From: Adiantum capillus-veneris
Taxonomy: Eukaryota > Streptophyta > Polypodiopsida > Polypodiales > Pteridaceae
NCBI GenBank assembly: GCA_014529385.2
Contig: CM043962.1
Coordinates: 126,074,970-126,138,969, forward strand
Length of the DNA stretch: 64,000 bases
Direction: 5' to 3'
Below the pieces are notes generated by a model. That model saw only the letters and a program-made list of their open reading frames with translations. It had not been told where the DNA came from and searched no databases. The position numbers were made by a program, and so were the translations under genes. Positions 1-11,823 of the stretch are shown here, piece by piece; the stretch's first letter is position 1, and each line of letters begins with the position of its first letter.

Positions 1-994
<994 letters not shown>

Positions 995-1047
995 GAAGCG
1001 GGAGGGAGCTATACAATATTTTAAATGGTGCCACTATGGTGCACATA

Positions 1048-1229
1048 AGTTATACATGTCGTGGTGAACCTATGAGCATATCCAATGATCCTTCTTCCTC
1101 ACCATGTTGGTGTTATGCAATGGTCCTCCTTCCTTACCATGGTGGTGACCCTATGACATGAGTTATACATGTCATGGTGACCCTATGAGTGTATCCAATC
1201 ATCCTCCTTCCTTATCATGTTGGTGCTAC
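1048..1229. repeat. Imperfect direct duplication, about 69 bp, period 113
   Basis: A segment beginning AGTTATACATGTC at 1048 recurs at 1161 with scattered substitutions, and ends near 1116 and 1229. It is non-coding and probably part of an older dispersed repeat. Confidence 0.7.
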
Positions 1230-1644
1230 TATTATTAGTTATATAGAGAAACAATCAAATTTGATGCATGTACCAAATATTTTCTACTCTAATGATTTGT
1301 GTTATATAGTTAAAATATTTTGAAGGGAAGGATTGTGTTAAAAAATGGACCTAAGCTTTTTCTTTCCTTGTCGCAGCAACGCGCAAGTCACATACTAGTA
1401 TTTATCAAAGTCTTGGGTAGGGCAATTTTCTAAGGGGAGTATAGCACACTTAGCCCCCATTCCATTGGAGCCCCCCTAGGTTTCATCCCTCATCTTCCTT
1501 TTCATTTTCATTACCCTTTTGACGGACCCTCAGTCCTTAACTGATATGTATCTATGCTTCATTGGCAAGCAACCGTTGTAATGTTTTGTCATCAAGTCCC
1601 ATAGGTCATATCTAACCTCCACGGACGATAATACAATCTATCTA

Positions 1645-1699
<55 letters not shown>

Positions 1700-2396
1700 C
1701 ATTCTCTTCTTTGGTTGTACGCTTCCACATTGGCGACTTTGATATTGTAATATTCAATGGTCTAAATAGCTTGTAAATAGTGGAAAATAACTTAACATAG
1801 TGAGCATTTCATTAAGAGCAAGTTCCTAATGAGCATAGAAGAGTGCTTGGTTGGAGATAGAAACATTAGCATAACACCTGATTAGTTTGGCATAACAATA
1901 CTTGAAAGAGAGAGAGAAATAGAACAATTGACAACTATTGAGGACCGGATTTACATGGATCATTCCCCCCTCCATTAGGCATTTGTATTATAGCTTCTCC
2001 CTTTAAGAGAGACTTTTTACAATACAGTTCTTTGTGTTCCTTGGTAAAAACTCGTTGGTGCGATAAAGATGGAAGCTTCATGCACCAAACTTACATGTGA
2101 TAACACATAACATCAATTCCATCGCGGTCTCAAACCCAAGACCTCACATACCTTCGAAGATGGTGAGAGCTAGCAGGGTATGAGACTAGATGTAGAGGAA
2201 GAAGAAGTATTCTTACGAGAAAGAATTATTTCCTCACTTAATTACTCTTGTAGCTTAGCTTAGCTTAGTAATTAGATAATAGAGGAGAGAAGCATGGCAT
2301 TGAAGCTTGGTTCTTGGTTGGATTTGCATTCCATATCCAAGAGCTGTTGGTGTAGGACTCCATTCTCAAAACTTGGAGAAGAAGATGAGATTTCCA
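1230..2396. other. Anonymous DNA with a (TC)n tract at 1647-1697
   Basis: No coding frame of note. The only clear structure is a 51-bp TC run at 1647-1697. The right edge (2368-2395) is a roughly 28-bp purine-rich segment with a similar copy immediately beyond the transposon-like element, at 3731-3758. Confidence 0.6.
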
Positions 2397-2400
2397 TTAA

Positions 2401-3728
2401 CACTAGGTTGGTAATGGGACACTTTTATGTCCTGGGACACTTTTATGTCCTGTGAAGTGACCATTTTACTTGAATTATGTCAAGAGTTTCAAAATGGATT
2501 TTGAGGTGCTATCTGTCTAGAAAGTTGTCTCATGAGCTGAAAAAAAACTCGACATTTTTTTGGAATATCAATTCCATCTTTAACCTTGTCCTTGCACAAC
2601 ATTTCACAACCTAAACTGTGTGAAAAAAAGGGTCCTGTTTTTGGCTTTTTTTCAACTTTTTGCAACTATACCACTCTAGAATTCATGTTTGTGAGGTCTA
2701 TAATGCTAGAGAACTATCTTTAGTAGTCCTCAACATGTCCTGATGCTTCTAGGGAGAAATAAATGTTAAAGTTGTAAGTTATGACCAAATTACAGAAATT
2801 GTCAAATCCTGTTTTTTAGCCAATTTTAGCTCTTCTATGATTTTTTTGGTGGCTTTCATGATATCCAAATGCAGTTTTGATTTTCTATGTCGCATATTGT
2901 AACATAAAGCTAATATTCCTTGAGTTTTGGGGCACCTAATACCCTATTTTGCATAGTAGACAACGATGGTTGATTTTTTCAATTATAGAAGAAAACGAAA
3001 CATTCTAGTATATCAAGTATAGCTTTTTCAATATTGTTAGTTTCTTGTGACAACTACATGCATTTTGTAAGTAGTAACCATATCTAGTCATAAGGATCAA
3101 ATTTAGCTAGATATTGAATAGTTTCTATGGGATTCTACAACTCATAATGTTGAACCCAGTTTTTTCATGTTTGCTGTATTTAGCACTTTATCTTTGTCCC
3201 CAAGATTCCCCTTGGTAAGAGATGTATTATTCTTTTGACATGCTCCATGGCTCCTTATGAACCTAAAGGACAATAGGGAACTAAGAAAACATGTATTGAG
3301 CGTGGCTATAGACACTTTGATGATAGGTTTGCAGAATGGTAAAAATTCAACTTTTTTGTACCTATTTCTTTTGACAAAATAAAAAATACTGAGTGAGAAG
3401 CAATCATATGTTCTGATCACAAACCCATTGAAGTTAACTAGGGAATTTATCTCAAGTCCTACAAAAATCCCTAATCTTATTTTTATGCAACAAAACGTAA
3501 GAAATGACTGTTTTGATGAAAATGTAATGGCCCATCCATTTTGGAGGCTTGGTGTGACCAAAAGATGAGAAATTTTACAAGTTTCTTATTTTTTCCATGT
3601 GTAGTAGGCCTTGAACTATAACCTCATGAAAGGATTTTACAAAATGAGTGGATCTACTATGGTTTTGGAGGTTTTTTTCAAAACCCTGAAAAGACACTTT
3701 TATGTCCTGTTAGGTTACCAACCTAGTG
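2401..3728. mobile_element. Non-autonomous DNA transposon with CACTA-type inverted ends
   Basis: The element starts CACTAGGTTGGTAA (2401-2414) and ends with the exact reverse complement (3715-3728). Both sides are flanked by TTAA (2397-2400 and 3729-3732). CACTA/TAGTG termini are the hallmark of the CACTA (En/Spm) superfamily. A 4-bp TTAA flank is unusual there and recalls piggyBac. No transposase is encoded: the longest internal frame (minus strand, 3142-3561, 139 codons) shows no DDE-type motif I recognise. I infer a 1.33-kb deletion derivative mobilised in trans. The internal sequence is AT-rich and has no similarity I could see to its surroundings. Confidence 0.72.
2415..2450 (+). repeat. 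Subterminal tandem repeat of the CACTA-like element
   Basis: Two perfect 18-bp copies, TGGGACACTTTTATGTCC, lie directly inside the left inverted end. A single similar copy lies near the right end (about 3691-3709), in the same orientation. The core GACA-CTTTTA-TGTC is itself an imperfect palindrome. Subterminal repeats of this kind are transposase-binding sites in known CACTA elements; that role here is inference. Confidence 0.65.
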
Positions 3729-3867
3729 TTAAAGCTTGGAGAAGGAGATGACTTTCTTGCTCTACACATGAGTTGTGTGAGTGTGTGTGTGTGTAATCGT
3801 GTTAGGCAAAAGTGAGGCTTCTCTCTCTTCTTGGACAAACCCTTCTCCAATTTACTCTTGATGGCAT

Positions 3868-3970
3868 CCTATTGGCCCTTGAAAAGCTTAGCCAATAGCA
3901 TTTGAGAAAGCTTTTTACTCATGTTGCCTCCCTATTCGCCCTTGAAAAGCTTAGCCAATAGCATTTGAGA
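3868..3970. repeat. 40-bp direct duplication, period 63
   Basis: The segments 3868-3907 and 3931-3970 are near-identical and each contains AGCTTAGCCAATAGCATT. They lie in a zone rich in CCAAT/ATTGG pairs. Confidence 0.8.
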
Positions 3971-4037
3971 TGCCAAGTCAAGAGCCTTGTGACAAGTGTC
4001 CACCCTTTTTGTAAAAGCTTAGATAATTAATTTAATT

Positions 4038-4282
4038 ATCTAAATTCTTATTGGACCTTTTAGTCTTCTGGCCAATAGGAATTAAGAAAATTTGTGGGCT
4101 GCTTATTTCTCATTGGACCTTTTGACTGTCCAATAGTCTTTTTGGGAGATTAATTCTCATTGGTTCTTTTATCTAAATTCTTATTGGACCTTTTAGTCTT
4201 CTGACCAATAGGAATTAAGAAAATTTGTGGGCTGCTTATTTCTCATTGGACCTTTTGACTGTCCAATAGTCTTTTCGGGAGA
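4038..4282. repeat. Tandem duplication, 112 bp, period 133, rich in CCAAT/ATTGG
   Basis: Copy one runs from about 4038 to 4149 and copy two from 4171 to 4282, with only a few mismatches. Each contains alternating TATTGGACC and CCAATAG motifs that pair as short inverted repeats. No coding frame is present. Confidence 0.85.
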
Positions 4283-4434
4283 ATTTCTAAAATAAGAAAT
4301 TGAAGTTACACTAGCTCAATTCTCATTGGTCCACCTCTTTGTCAATCCAATAGGATTCATGCAAAATTGGGGATTTTGTTGCATGCCTGATATGTGTCCT
4401 ATTTGCTTTTAGGTGTAAAGGTAAGCTTGTGAGT

Positions 4435-4435
<1 letters not shown>

Positions 4436-4489
<54 letters not shown>
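4436..4489. repeat. (GT)n microsatellite
   Basis: A run of about 54 bp. It sits at the outer (3') end of the minus-strand gypsy LTR and may have grown from the GTGTGT at that LTR terminus (compare the GTGTGTTCTGTCTC context at 13212-13225). Confidence 0.95.
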
Positions 4490-4829
4490 CTGTCTCATTG
4501 TTGTAGCCACTTTGTTGACTTTAGCATTCAGCACTTTAGTCACTAAGAGCAGTTCCCATGGCCTATGACTTTTAGAGTAAAAATTTGGAACTTCGCCCAA
4601 TGGAAGTGTTAATGGAGTTAAACCTAGAGGTCTTTTAAACCCATTGATATACTTTGCTCTTTAGCAGACTATCCCCATCTGGATCCCTAAATCCCCTCTT
4701 TTGGATCCTCTGTTCAGACCGATCTGGCAGCCTTTCCAATATCCAGCCTTTGCTCCCCATGTTATTTTTCCTATATTAAATGATTAGTTTAATATGATTT
4801 GGAAAAGTAGATATCAGGTTTTTATGACA
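4484..4829 (-). repeat. 3' LTR of the minus-strand gypsy element
   Basis: Roughly 85-90% similar by eye to 13213-13566 over most of its length, including the shared stretch TTGTTGTAGCCACTTTGTTG. It begins TGTCATAAAAACC on the minus strand. The end near 4484 is uncertain because of the adjacent GT run. Confidence 0.8.
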
Positions 4830-4842
4830 TTACCTCTCTCTT

Positions 4843-6023
4843 GATATCATAGTCGTCCTCAACTTCGAGGTAGAGAAGATAAAGCCTAATCATTAGTCCG
4901 TTTGCTAGCGGGTAGAGGATCCCTATTTTACCCTACGACATCGTTCTAGAATGGATGACTAATCCATTTGGTGCTTGAGAGACTTAGCTGCCGCAAGCAT
5001 GTGTGCTCATTAGTCCGTATCAATCTTTCATAGTAGAGTGACAAGCTCTACTTGGTGTTTGGAAAACGTTGTTGCCACAAACATGATCCTAAGCATGCAT
5101 ACTTCTTAACATTTGTGCACAATAAAGAAAAAGAGAGTCTTATAAGACAAAAACATTGATCAGTTAAAACATATTTACATTTGCTTACTGGAATCATTGT
5201 AAGCATTGACAAGGTAGTCTTATAAGACAAAAACATTGATCAGTTAAAACATATTTACATTTGCTTACTGGAATCATTGGAAAGATTCTTGTAGGTCGCG
5301 GCTATATTCATCTGCAACGAAGATCTTGCCATGTACCTTAAGTAGCAGGGGGCTTTTTTATCTTCCCTCAATTACCTCTAAAGATGCTTTTCCTATGGAT
5401 TTATGTACTATGTTATTGTAAGCATACTTCACTAAAGGTAAGTACTTCTCCCATTGGGACCTTTGATCTACTTCCGTTACATAAGCTTTTAGTAGATCAA
5501 GAATTGTTAGGTTAGCTACCTCACTTTGGCCATCGTTTGCGGGTGATAGGCCGAAGAGAAATTTAGCCTTCTACCTACATTCTCAGAGACCCTTCCAGAA
5601 ATTGGTGGTCATTCTAGAATCTCTATCCGACACTATTGACATTGGCAAGCCATGGTACTTAAAGATTTGTGATATAAAGAGGGTTGCCATTTGATGGGCC
5701 TTAATAGTCTTTTTGACAGGTATGAAATGCGCTTGTTTGCTGAATCTGACTATTATTGTCCATATTCCCGTATTCCCATGGATAGACTTAGGCAATCCAA
5801 AGATAAAACCCATAGATATGCTCTCCCAGGGTGAATTAGGGATTGGAAAAGGTTCAAGCAAACCAGGTTGCTTCCCTCTATCAAACTGGCAAACCACACA
5901 TTGTGAAACATACTCTTGTATGTTTGCTTTCATGGTAGGCGAATAGAAGTACATTTCTATCCCTCTTAGGGTAGCTTGAATCCCTCTATGCCCCACATAT
6001 GGAGGAGCATGATATTCATACAT
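4843..6023 (-). pseudogene. Gypsy integrase, broken
   Basis: On the minus strand the region from about 5583 to 6023 encodes the HHCC zinc-binding part (H-x-H around YVGHRG, then C-x2-C in SQCVVCQ) and the catalytic core (SIVSDRDSR carries the second Asp). The first catalytic Asp, normally in a MDFI-like motif, reads MGF here, so the Asp is Gly and the enzyme would be inactive. Downstream, about 4860-5582, the core continues in shifted frames: remnants of the S-x-YHPQTDGQ region and of the WEKYLP-type motif can be read. An 80-bp tandem duplication lies at 5136-5279. Confidence 0.85.
5136..5279. repeat. Tandem duplication, 64 bp, period 80
   Basis: 5136-5199 and 5216-5279 are essentially identical, a recent local duplication within the decayed tail of the gypsy element. 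Confidence 0.9.
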
Positions 6024-6361
6024 TACTTTCTCACGTAGTGAGTTAGTAACGCATAGCCTATTACCATAGACAAGATAACCATCTGTAGGGTAAATGGTTC
6101 CTCTTTCTTCCCTAGTGCAAGGGCTGACATCACATCTTTAAAAACGGGATCGATAGCGTACTCATCTATCATAGAAGATAGATCATTGTGAGTTGCTATG
6201 GAAACCGCATTAACTCTCGATCGTCTTGAGAGTGCATCGGCTACTTGATTATGCTTGCCAGCAATGTGAGCAATATGAAAATGAAATTGTGAAAGGAAAT
6301 TTGTCCACCTCATTTGTTTGTCGAAGAGCTTGGTCTGCGTTATGAAGTACTTGAGGCTTTG
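6024..6361 (-). pseudogene. Gypsy RNase H tail, separated by the copia insertion
   Basis: The minus strand encodes LKYFITQTKLFDKQMRW, then GKHNQVADALSRR, the well-known end of the gypsy RNase H/connection region. It continues the RNase H reading that stops at the copia insertion near 11486. Joining the two across the insertion restores the family motif DHQSLKYF, which proves they were one gene. Frame breaks follow before the integrase. Confidence 0.88.
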
Positions 6362-6586
6362 TGTTGGAATTAGGGTTGCAGAAAAACACACACAACTTGG
6401 AGACGGCGAAGGAAGCTCAAGGCACACAATAGAGAGTGTGTTACTTAGTGTGCAATGGAAAGATAGATAGCCCTAGAGTGATGGGCGTATATACAATGCA
6501 TGGGGGAAAAAACCTCTTAAAGAGGGAAAAAATGCCCTAGCGGTCCTATTGCTCACACACATCATTACCACATGTATATGGTAACA
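6362..6586 (-). repeat. 3' LTR of the copia element
   Basis: 225 bp, starting TGTTGGAATTAG and ending ATATGGTAACA on the plus strand. It pairs with 11261-11485. Confidence 0.95.
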
Positions 6587-6600
6587 AATCCCCCCTGGAG
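6587..6600 (-). promoter_or_regulatory. Polypurine tract of the copia element
   Basis: The minus strand reads CTCCAGGGGGGATT immediately before the 3' LTR. This is the expected position and composition for the plus-strand primer of reverse transcription. Confidence 0.8.
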
Positions 6601-6639
6601 TGATGAGGTGAACGAGAGTTGGCACATGAGTAAAGGGGA

Positions 6640-8042
6640 GTGCCATGCCCTGAGGACATGATCAGTCCACAAAGGGGAGTAAGCCCAAATCTTTGCGGAA
6701 AGCTTCGGGCTTCTCACGAGACAAAGCCTTTGTGAAAAGATCTACAACGTTGTCATTTGTTGGCACATAAGCCAAGTTGATCTCTCCTGCTGAGAGCCTC
6801 TCCCCGACATAGTGGTAACACACCTCAATATGCTTTGTGCGAGCATGAAAAACCTGGGTTCCTCGCCACTGTCAATGCCTTCTGAATGTCAGTGTAGATA
6901 GTGTGGGCAGTGTCATGTCCAACACCCAAATCAGCAAGGCGTCTGAGGCATACACAATCAACCGTAGCTGTGAAGACTTCACTGTACTCATCCGCACAAC
7001 TCGAAGTGTCCGCAGTAGGTTGCTTCTTGGTCAACCATGATATACATAAACTACCAAGCATGAAATAAAAACCACTTGTGGACACTCGCGTGTCAAAACA
7101 ACCAGCCCAATCTGAGTCCGAAAAAGCATGTAAGTCTAGCGATAATGATACCTACTTGGGATAAAACAAGCCAAGATATAAAGTGCCACTAACGTAGCAA
7201 AAAATCTCTTAATAGCTTGCCAATGCTTAGACCCTGGTCTATGCATAAATCTGTTGACCTGTGAGACTGCAAACTGGATATCCAGCCTCGTGTTGCATAC
7301 ATAAATGAGGCATCCAACAACAGTTTGATAAAGAGTGATATCAGCAGGATAGCCAGCATTATGTAGACTCAACTTCAAACTTGTTTCAATAGGAGTGGCA
7401 ATATGTTTGCAATCCTCAAGTCCAAACTAGCAATGTTTCTATGTAATTTTTCTGACACGAGGCAATACCACCATCACACTGCTTAAACTATATACCCAAG
7501 TAATGATGCAACATTCCCAAATCTTTCATCTTGAAAGTAGCATTCAAATCAGCCTTGAATTCAACAATATGTCTCTCATTTGGTCTAGTGATCAGCAAAT
7601 CATCTACATAAAGAACCACAATGAGAAGTATATCACCCTCACGCTTTACATACAATGTGCTTTCTGTTGGACTGTTACGAAAGCCTTGTTTGACCAAATG
7701 AGTGCCAGCTTTCTCATACGAAGCACGAGAAGATTGCTTCAACCCATACAAAGACTTCTTACATCTGCACACTTTGTCCTCTTGTCCTTTCTTGACGAAA
7801 CCATGAGGCTGCGTTACATAAACTTCCTCAAATATGTCACCATTCAAGAAAGAAGTAACAATGTCTGATTGATGTACATCCCAACCAAAATGACTTGTCA
7901 ATGCACATAGAAAACGCACATTAGTCATACGACAAGTGGGAGGCAAAGTCTCTTTATAATCTATGCCTTTTTGTTGTGCATAACCCTTTGCAACAAGTCG
8001 AGCCTTATGGCGATCGATCTCACCATCCGGCTTGCGTTTCAA
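6640..8042 (-). pseudogene. Copia reverse transcriptase and RNase H, broken
   Basis: The minus-strand frame 8042-7488 is typical copia RT: HKARLVAKGY, then VHQSDIVTSFLNGDIFEEVY, KSLYGLKQS, and the catalytic LYVDDLL. After a break, 7378-7136 continues with YQTVVGCLIY and RLDIQFAVSQ. RNase H remnants follow (7085-6825), with DEYSEVFTAT in place of the usual SSAEAEY-type segment and a degraded CDN motif. The tail (about 6830-6680) still reads HIEVCYHYVGERL. Stops and frameshifts separate the blocks. Confidence 0.88.
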
Positions 8043-9378
8043 CTTGTAAACCCACTTCGTACCAATGCCTTTTTGCCAGGAGGTAAATCACATAAAGTCC
8101 ATGTGTCATTTTCTATAAGTACATCATATTCTGATTGCATGGCAGCCATCCAATTTTTTGAATTTGTGCTTCATCAAAAGACCTGGTTCCTCAAGATCAT
8201 GTAAGCTAGACACAGCCAGAGCATAACAATCTGATGCATAAGATGCATGGTGAGAGCCTGAACAAGGACGACTAGACAAAGGTGCATACAATTTACTGTC
8301 ACGCAATGTATGCACCAATCATTTTGGCATACCTCTAGCCTACTCATTTTCGCCTTTTCTCATTAAGTACATCATGTATATCTGCATCAGTAATTGGCTG
8401 ATCTGTAACATTGTCAGAAACCCACATAGGCTGTACATTTGCCTCATTGAAATTTACATTCGTATTTCCACCACTGAAAAGAGGCAACAAAGTGTCATAA
8501 ATGTCCTGTGAGCTTACATTATTGTCTCTAGTATTTGACAGCAAGGGTTGAACAGAATCTTCCACAAACACTACATCCCGTGAAACCAGAATACGCTTTG
8601 TTTGCGGATGATACAACCTGCAACCTTTGCTTTCAGCACTATAACCAACAAAAATACATTTGACAACCTTATCATCCAATTTTTTGCGCTGTGTTTGTGG
8701 CACCAAAGCATATGCTAAACAGCCAAAAACACGCATGTGCTCAATAGAAGGATGCCTATCATGCCATGCTTCATATGGAGTAATAGACTGTAAATATTTC
8801 GCAAGACACCTGTTTAGTACATAAGTGGCTCACATGATGGCCTCAAGCCAAAACAAATGCGGCAAAGCTTGACTTTTGACCATACGTCGTGCCATTTCCG
8901 TGACCTGTTATCCCTCTCAGCAACACCAATTTACTGAGGTGTATAAGGCATTGTACATTGGAGTTTTATCCCATGACTAGCCAGAAATGCATTCAATTCA
9001 TGAGACATATACTCCCCCCCTCGATCAGAACGGAGGGTGCCCATAGTACATTTTGAGACATTTTCAGCCATAGCCAGAAATTATTTGAAGCGCATAAAAA
9101 CTTCGGACTTTGCTTTCAGTGGAAATACCCATGCATGCCTGGAGTAATCATCAATGAAAGTCACAAAGTAAAGGTAATTGCCCAAGGACGGTTGCCCAAG
9201 GACGGAGTTTGCATGGGCCCACAAACATCACTATGCACAAGCTGCAACCTGCATGTGGCCCTAACTGGCCCTAACTGAACCATCCTTTGGAAACTTCGAC
9301 CACTGCATCTTACCTAAATTACAGCCTTTACAAACATGTTTGACAGGTGCTTCAAGAGGCGGCAAAGAAGCAACCATA
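8043..9378 (-). pseudogene. Copia integrase, broken
   Basis: The minus strand around 9060-8880 gives LRSDRGGEY and then GVAERDN, carrying the second Asp and the Glu of the DDE triad, with a stop replacing the residue after PYTPQ. The C-terminal part at 8736-8344 is clear: MRVFGCLAYA, KCIFVGYS, KGCRLYHP and ILVSRDVVF, the standard tail of copia integrases. The intervening region has several frame changes. Confidence 0.85.
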
Positions 9379-9858
9379 TCAGATTTCTGTAAAACGCAGC
9401 AAATTGGCAAAATTCAAATGACCAAAACATGCATGCCAAAGTTTTGCATCTGAAATAGCCCTTGAATCTGCAACTGCATTTGCAAAATTTTGTCCACACT
9501 TGTCATACGAAGTGAGCTTATACAGCCCACGGCACAAAAGCCCAGATGCAACAATTTCATCACCAAAACTGAGATCATGAACTATAGATCTGTCATCCAC
9601 AAATTTGACTGCAAGTCCAAGTCTAGCAAGTGCAGATACAAAAAGATTCTTCTTGATCCCAAGTACATAAAGTGCATCAACAAGTGTGAAAGAACTGCCA
9701 TTTGCAGCAGTAAGCATAATCTTTCCAACTCCCTGAACCGGACAAGAGGCGTTGTTGGCACAAGTGACTGAATTCCCATGAGGGACAGACTCGAGAGAGG
9801 TGAACAATTCACGATGTGAGGTAATGTGATTTGTAGCACCACTGTCGAAATACAACAT
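9379..9858 (-). pseudogene. Copia aspartic protease and pre-integrase domain
   Basis: An open stretch of 159 codons. The protease active site is FDSGATNHI near the start, and the pre-integrase signature LWHACFGHLN lies near the end. It is in the same frame as gag, as expected for a copia polyprotein, but separated from it by a stop upstream of 9858. It cleaves the polyprotein in the family. Confidence 0.88.
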
Positions 9859-10896
9859 GTGTATCTACAACAACTGGCATGCATACATCATGGACAACAG
9901 GATTGTAACTGCACTCTGCACTAGAAGCCCATTCTGCATCAACATCAGCATCACGATAATGGAACCAGCATTTGCAGTGGAACCACCCTCTTTTTCCTTA
10001 GCCTCTTTGGCCTTCAACTTAGGACACCGCTTGATCAAGTGATCATTAGCTTTACAATAATGGCAATGCATCTTCTTTTTGCCCTTATCACCAAAATTGC
10101 CAGACGAAGTGTTGCCAGCAGAAGCACTAGGAACAGAAGTTTTGCCACTCGCAACAGAACCATAAGAAGTGGTTGCATTACTGTTACCACCCTTTCTTTA
10201 AGAAGCAATAGAAGCATGTTCAACTGCACGTTGTCTAGTCCTATTTTTTCTGAAAAGTCACTCTTGCAACAGCGATGTGCATAATGCATCAAACTTGACA
10301 ACTTCAGAACTTTCTTGCGTCATAAGTCTCCAAGTACTGGCAAAAGTCTGGTAAGAATCTGGTAAGGCATCAAGAACAGTCTACACAAGAGAACTGTCTG
10401 AAATGACTTCACCTGCAGAAATAAGTTGCTCATTGATATCCTTGACACCAGCAAAGAAAGTGTCCATATCATCTTCCTCATGCATCTTCAACTCCAACTC
10501 TTTACGCAGCAAAGCAATTTTAGCCTCATTGCGACTTGCATAAAGACCAGCCAAAATATCCCAAGCCTGTTTTGCAGATTTTGCTGAACGAATGTGAGGA
10601 ACAATGGTGCACTTCACAGAAAACGCAATCAATGCATAAGCTTGCACATCCTTTACATCCCAATGAGATTGTTCTACCGTAGACAAAACAACTCTAATAG
10701 CAGCAAGACTTGCCACATCCTCAACATCGTCTACATCCTCAGAACCAGGACGTACATCAATGCCCTACACAATATTCCAGACGCCCTTTGACACAAGGGC
10801 ATGTTGCATCATGTAAGCCCACATAGGGTAATTGTCCCCATCCAATCTGTCCTCAACAACAAACATCTTGAACACATCCGTGTTGTTGTCAGCCAT
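9859..10896 (-). pseudogene. Copia gag (nucleocapsid), broken
   Basis: I place the start at the ATG at 10896 (MADNNTDVFKMFVVEDRLDG), which matches the usual copia gag opening; the upstream in-frame ATG at 10959 would add a hydrophobic stretch. Gag motifs include NYPMWAYMM, SAKQAWDIL and LRKELELKMHEE. One CCHC knuckle, CHYCKANDHLIKRC, lies at about 10068-10027. In-frame stops occur at 10765-10767 and near 10381. The knuckle and the protease are in the starting frame again. Confidence 0.88.
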
Positions 10897-11245
10897 GGTA
10901 AGTGCTGCACCTGATGTGAAAACTGCCAGAAAAGAGAAGAAACGAAGTGGGAACAACATGTGCTATATAGCACAAACCGTAGAAGACTGTAAGAAGATAC
11001 TTGTTATGCAAAAAACGGCACTGACAAAAATTTTGCACAAAATGACGAAATAGCCTGTGCAATACTGCCTGTAGTGGAAACGAAGGCCGGAATGAGCCCG
11101 AATCAGAATTTGAGCAGATTAAGCTCTACGAGCTTATCCGAAACTTTTGTCGACCTTCGAACGCTAGCCAAAACTCACCGAAATCGAAGAAAATGAGCAG
11201 ACGTGTGCTGGAGCTACTGGCGACTAAGCCCGGGAGGACGCAACC

Positions 11246-11260
11246 TGCTCTGATATCAAT
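11246..11260 (-). promoter_or_regulatory. tRNA primer-binding site of the copia element
   Basis: Directly after the 5' LTR the minus strand reads ATTGATATCAGAGC. This is close to TGGTATCAGAGC, the complement of the initiator tRNA-Met 3' end used by most plant copia elements; mismatches reflect decay. Confidence 0.8.
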
Positions 11261-11485
11261 TGTTGGAATTAGAGTTGCAGACAAACTCACACATCTTGGA
11301 GAAGATGATGGAAGCTCAAGACACACAATAGAGTGTGCTACTTAGTGTGCAATGGAAAGATAGATAGGCCTAGAGTAATGGGCGTATATACAATGCACGG
11401 GGGAAAAAACCTCCTAAAGAGGGAAAAAATGCCCCACCGGTCTTAGTGTGTTCACACACATCACTACCACATGTATATGGTAACA
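11261..11485 (-). repeat. 5' LTR of the copia element
   Basis: 225 bp, the partner of 6362-6586. The target duplication CTTTG follows at 11486-11490. Confidence 0.95.
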
Positions 11486-11490
11486 CTTTG

Positions 11491-11823
11491 GTGATCCATC
11501 CACAGAATGAAAGGAGTACCCAATAAGTAGTGCTTCCACGTGTCTAAGGTATGTAGAACTGCGAGGAATTCCTTTTCATATATGCCTAGAGCTTGCTCAA
11601 CGAGGTCGAGCCTTCGACTTTCATAGGCTATGGCATGCCCTTCTTGGAGCAAAACAGCTCCAAGGCAATCACCACAAGCGTCACATTGGACCTCAAATGG
11701 CTTTGCCAGATCCGGTAGTGTAAGCACCGGTTGAGAGATAAGCTTCTCTTTGAGCTTTTCAAAAGCAATGTTCTCCTTGGTAGACCCTGCATACTTAACG
11801 TTCTTTTTTGTTAGATCATGCAA
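11491..11823 (-). pseudogene. Gypsy RNase H, N-terminal part, truncated by the copia insertion
   Basis: The minus strand gives KPFEVQCDACGDCLGAVL (first catalytic Asp), then IYEKEFLAVL (Glu) and HYLLGTPFILWMDHQS (third Asp). The usual TDAS is CDAC here. The frame then enters the copia LTR; the remainder is at 6024-6361. Confidence 0.9.

Larger units (their letters stand above)
6362..11485 (-). mobile_element. Ty1/copia LTR retrotransposon nested in the gypsy element
   Basis: Both ends are defined: 225-bp LTRs at 6362-6586 and 11261-11485 with TG...CA termini, flanked by the target duplication CTTTG (6357-6361 and 11486-11490). The minus-strand order gag, protease, integrase, RT, RNase H is that of Ty1/copia. 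The primer site adjoins the 5' LTR and a polypurine tract adjoins the 3' LTR. All genes carry stops or frameshifts, so the copy is dead. The LTRs differ by roughly 10% by eye plus small indels, so the insertion is not recent. Confidence 0.95.

Noticed and set aside
3142-3561. 139-codon minus-strand frame inside the CACTA-like element as a transposase
   Set aside because: No DDE/D motif, zinc finger or other transposase feature; the element is too short to be autonomous.
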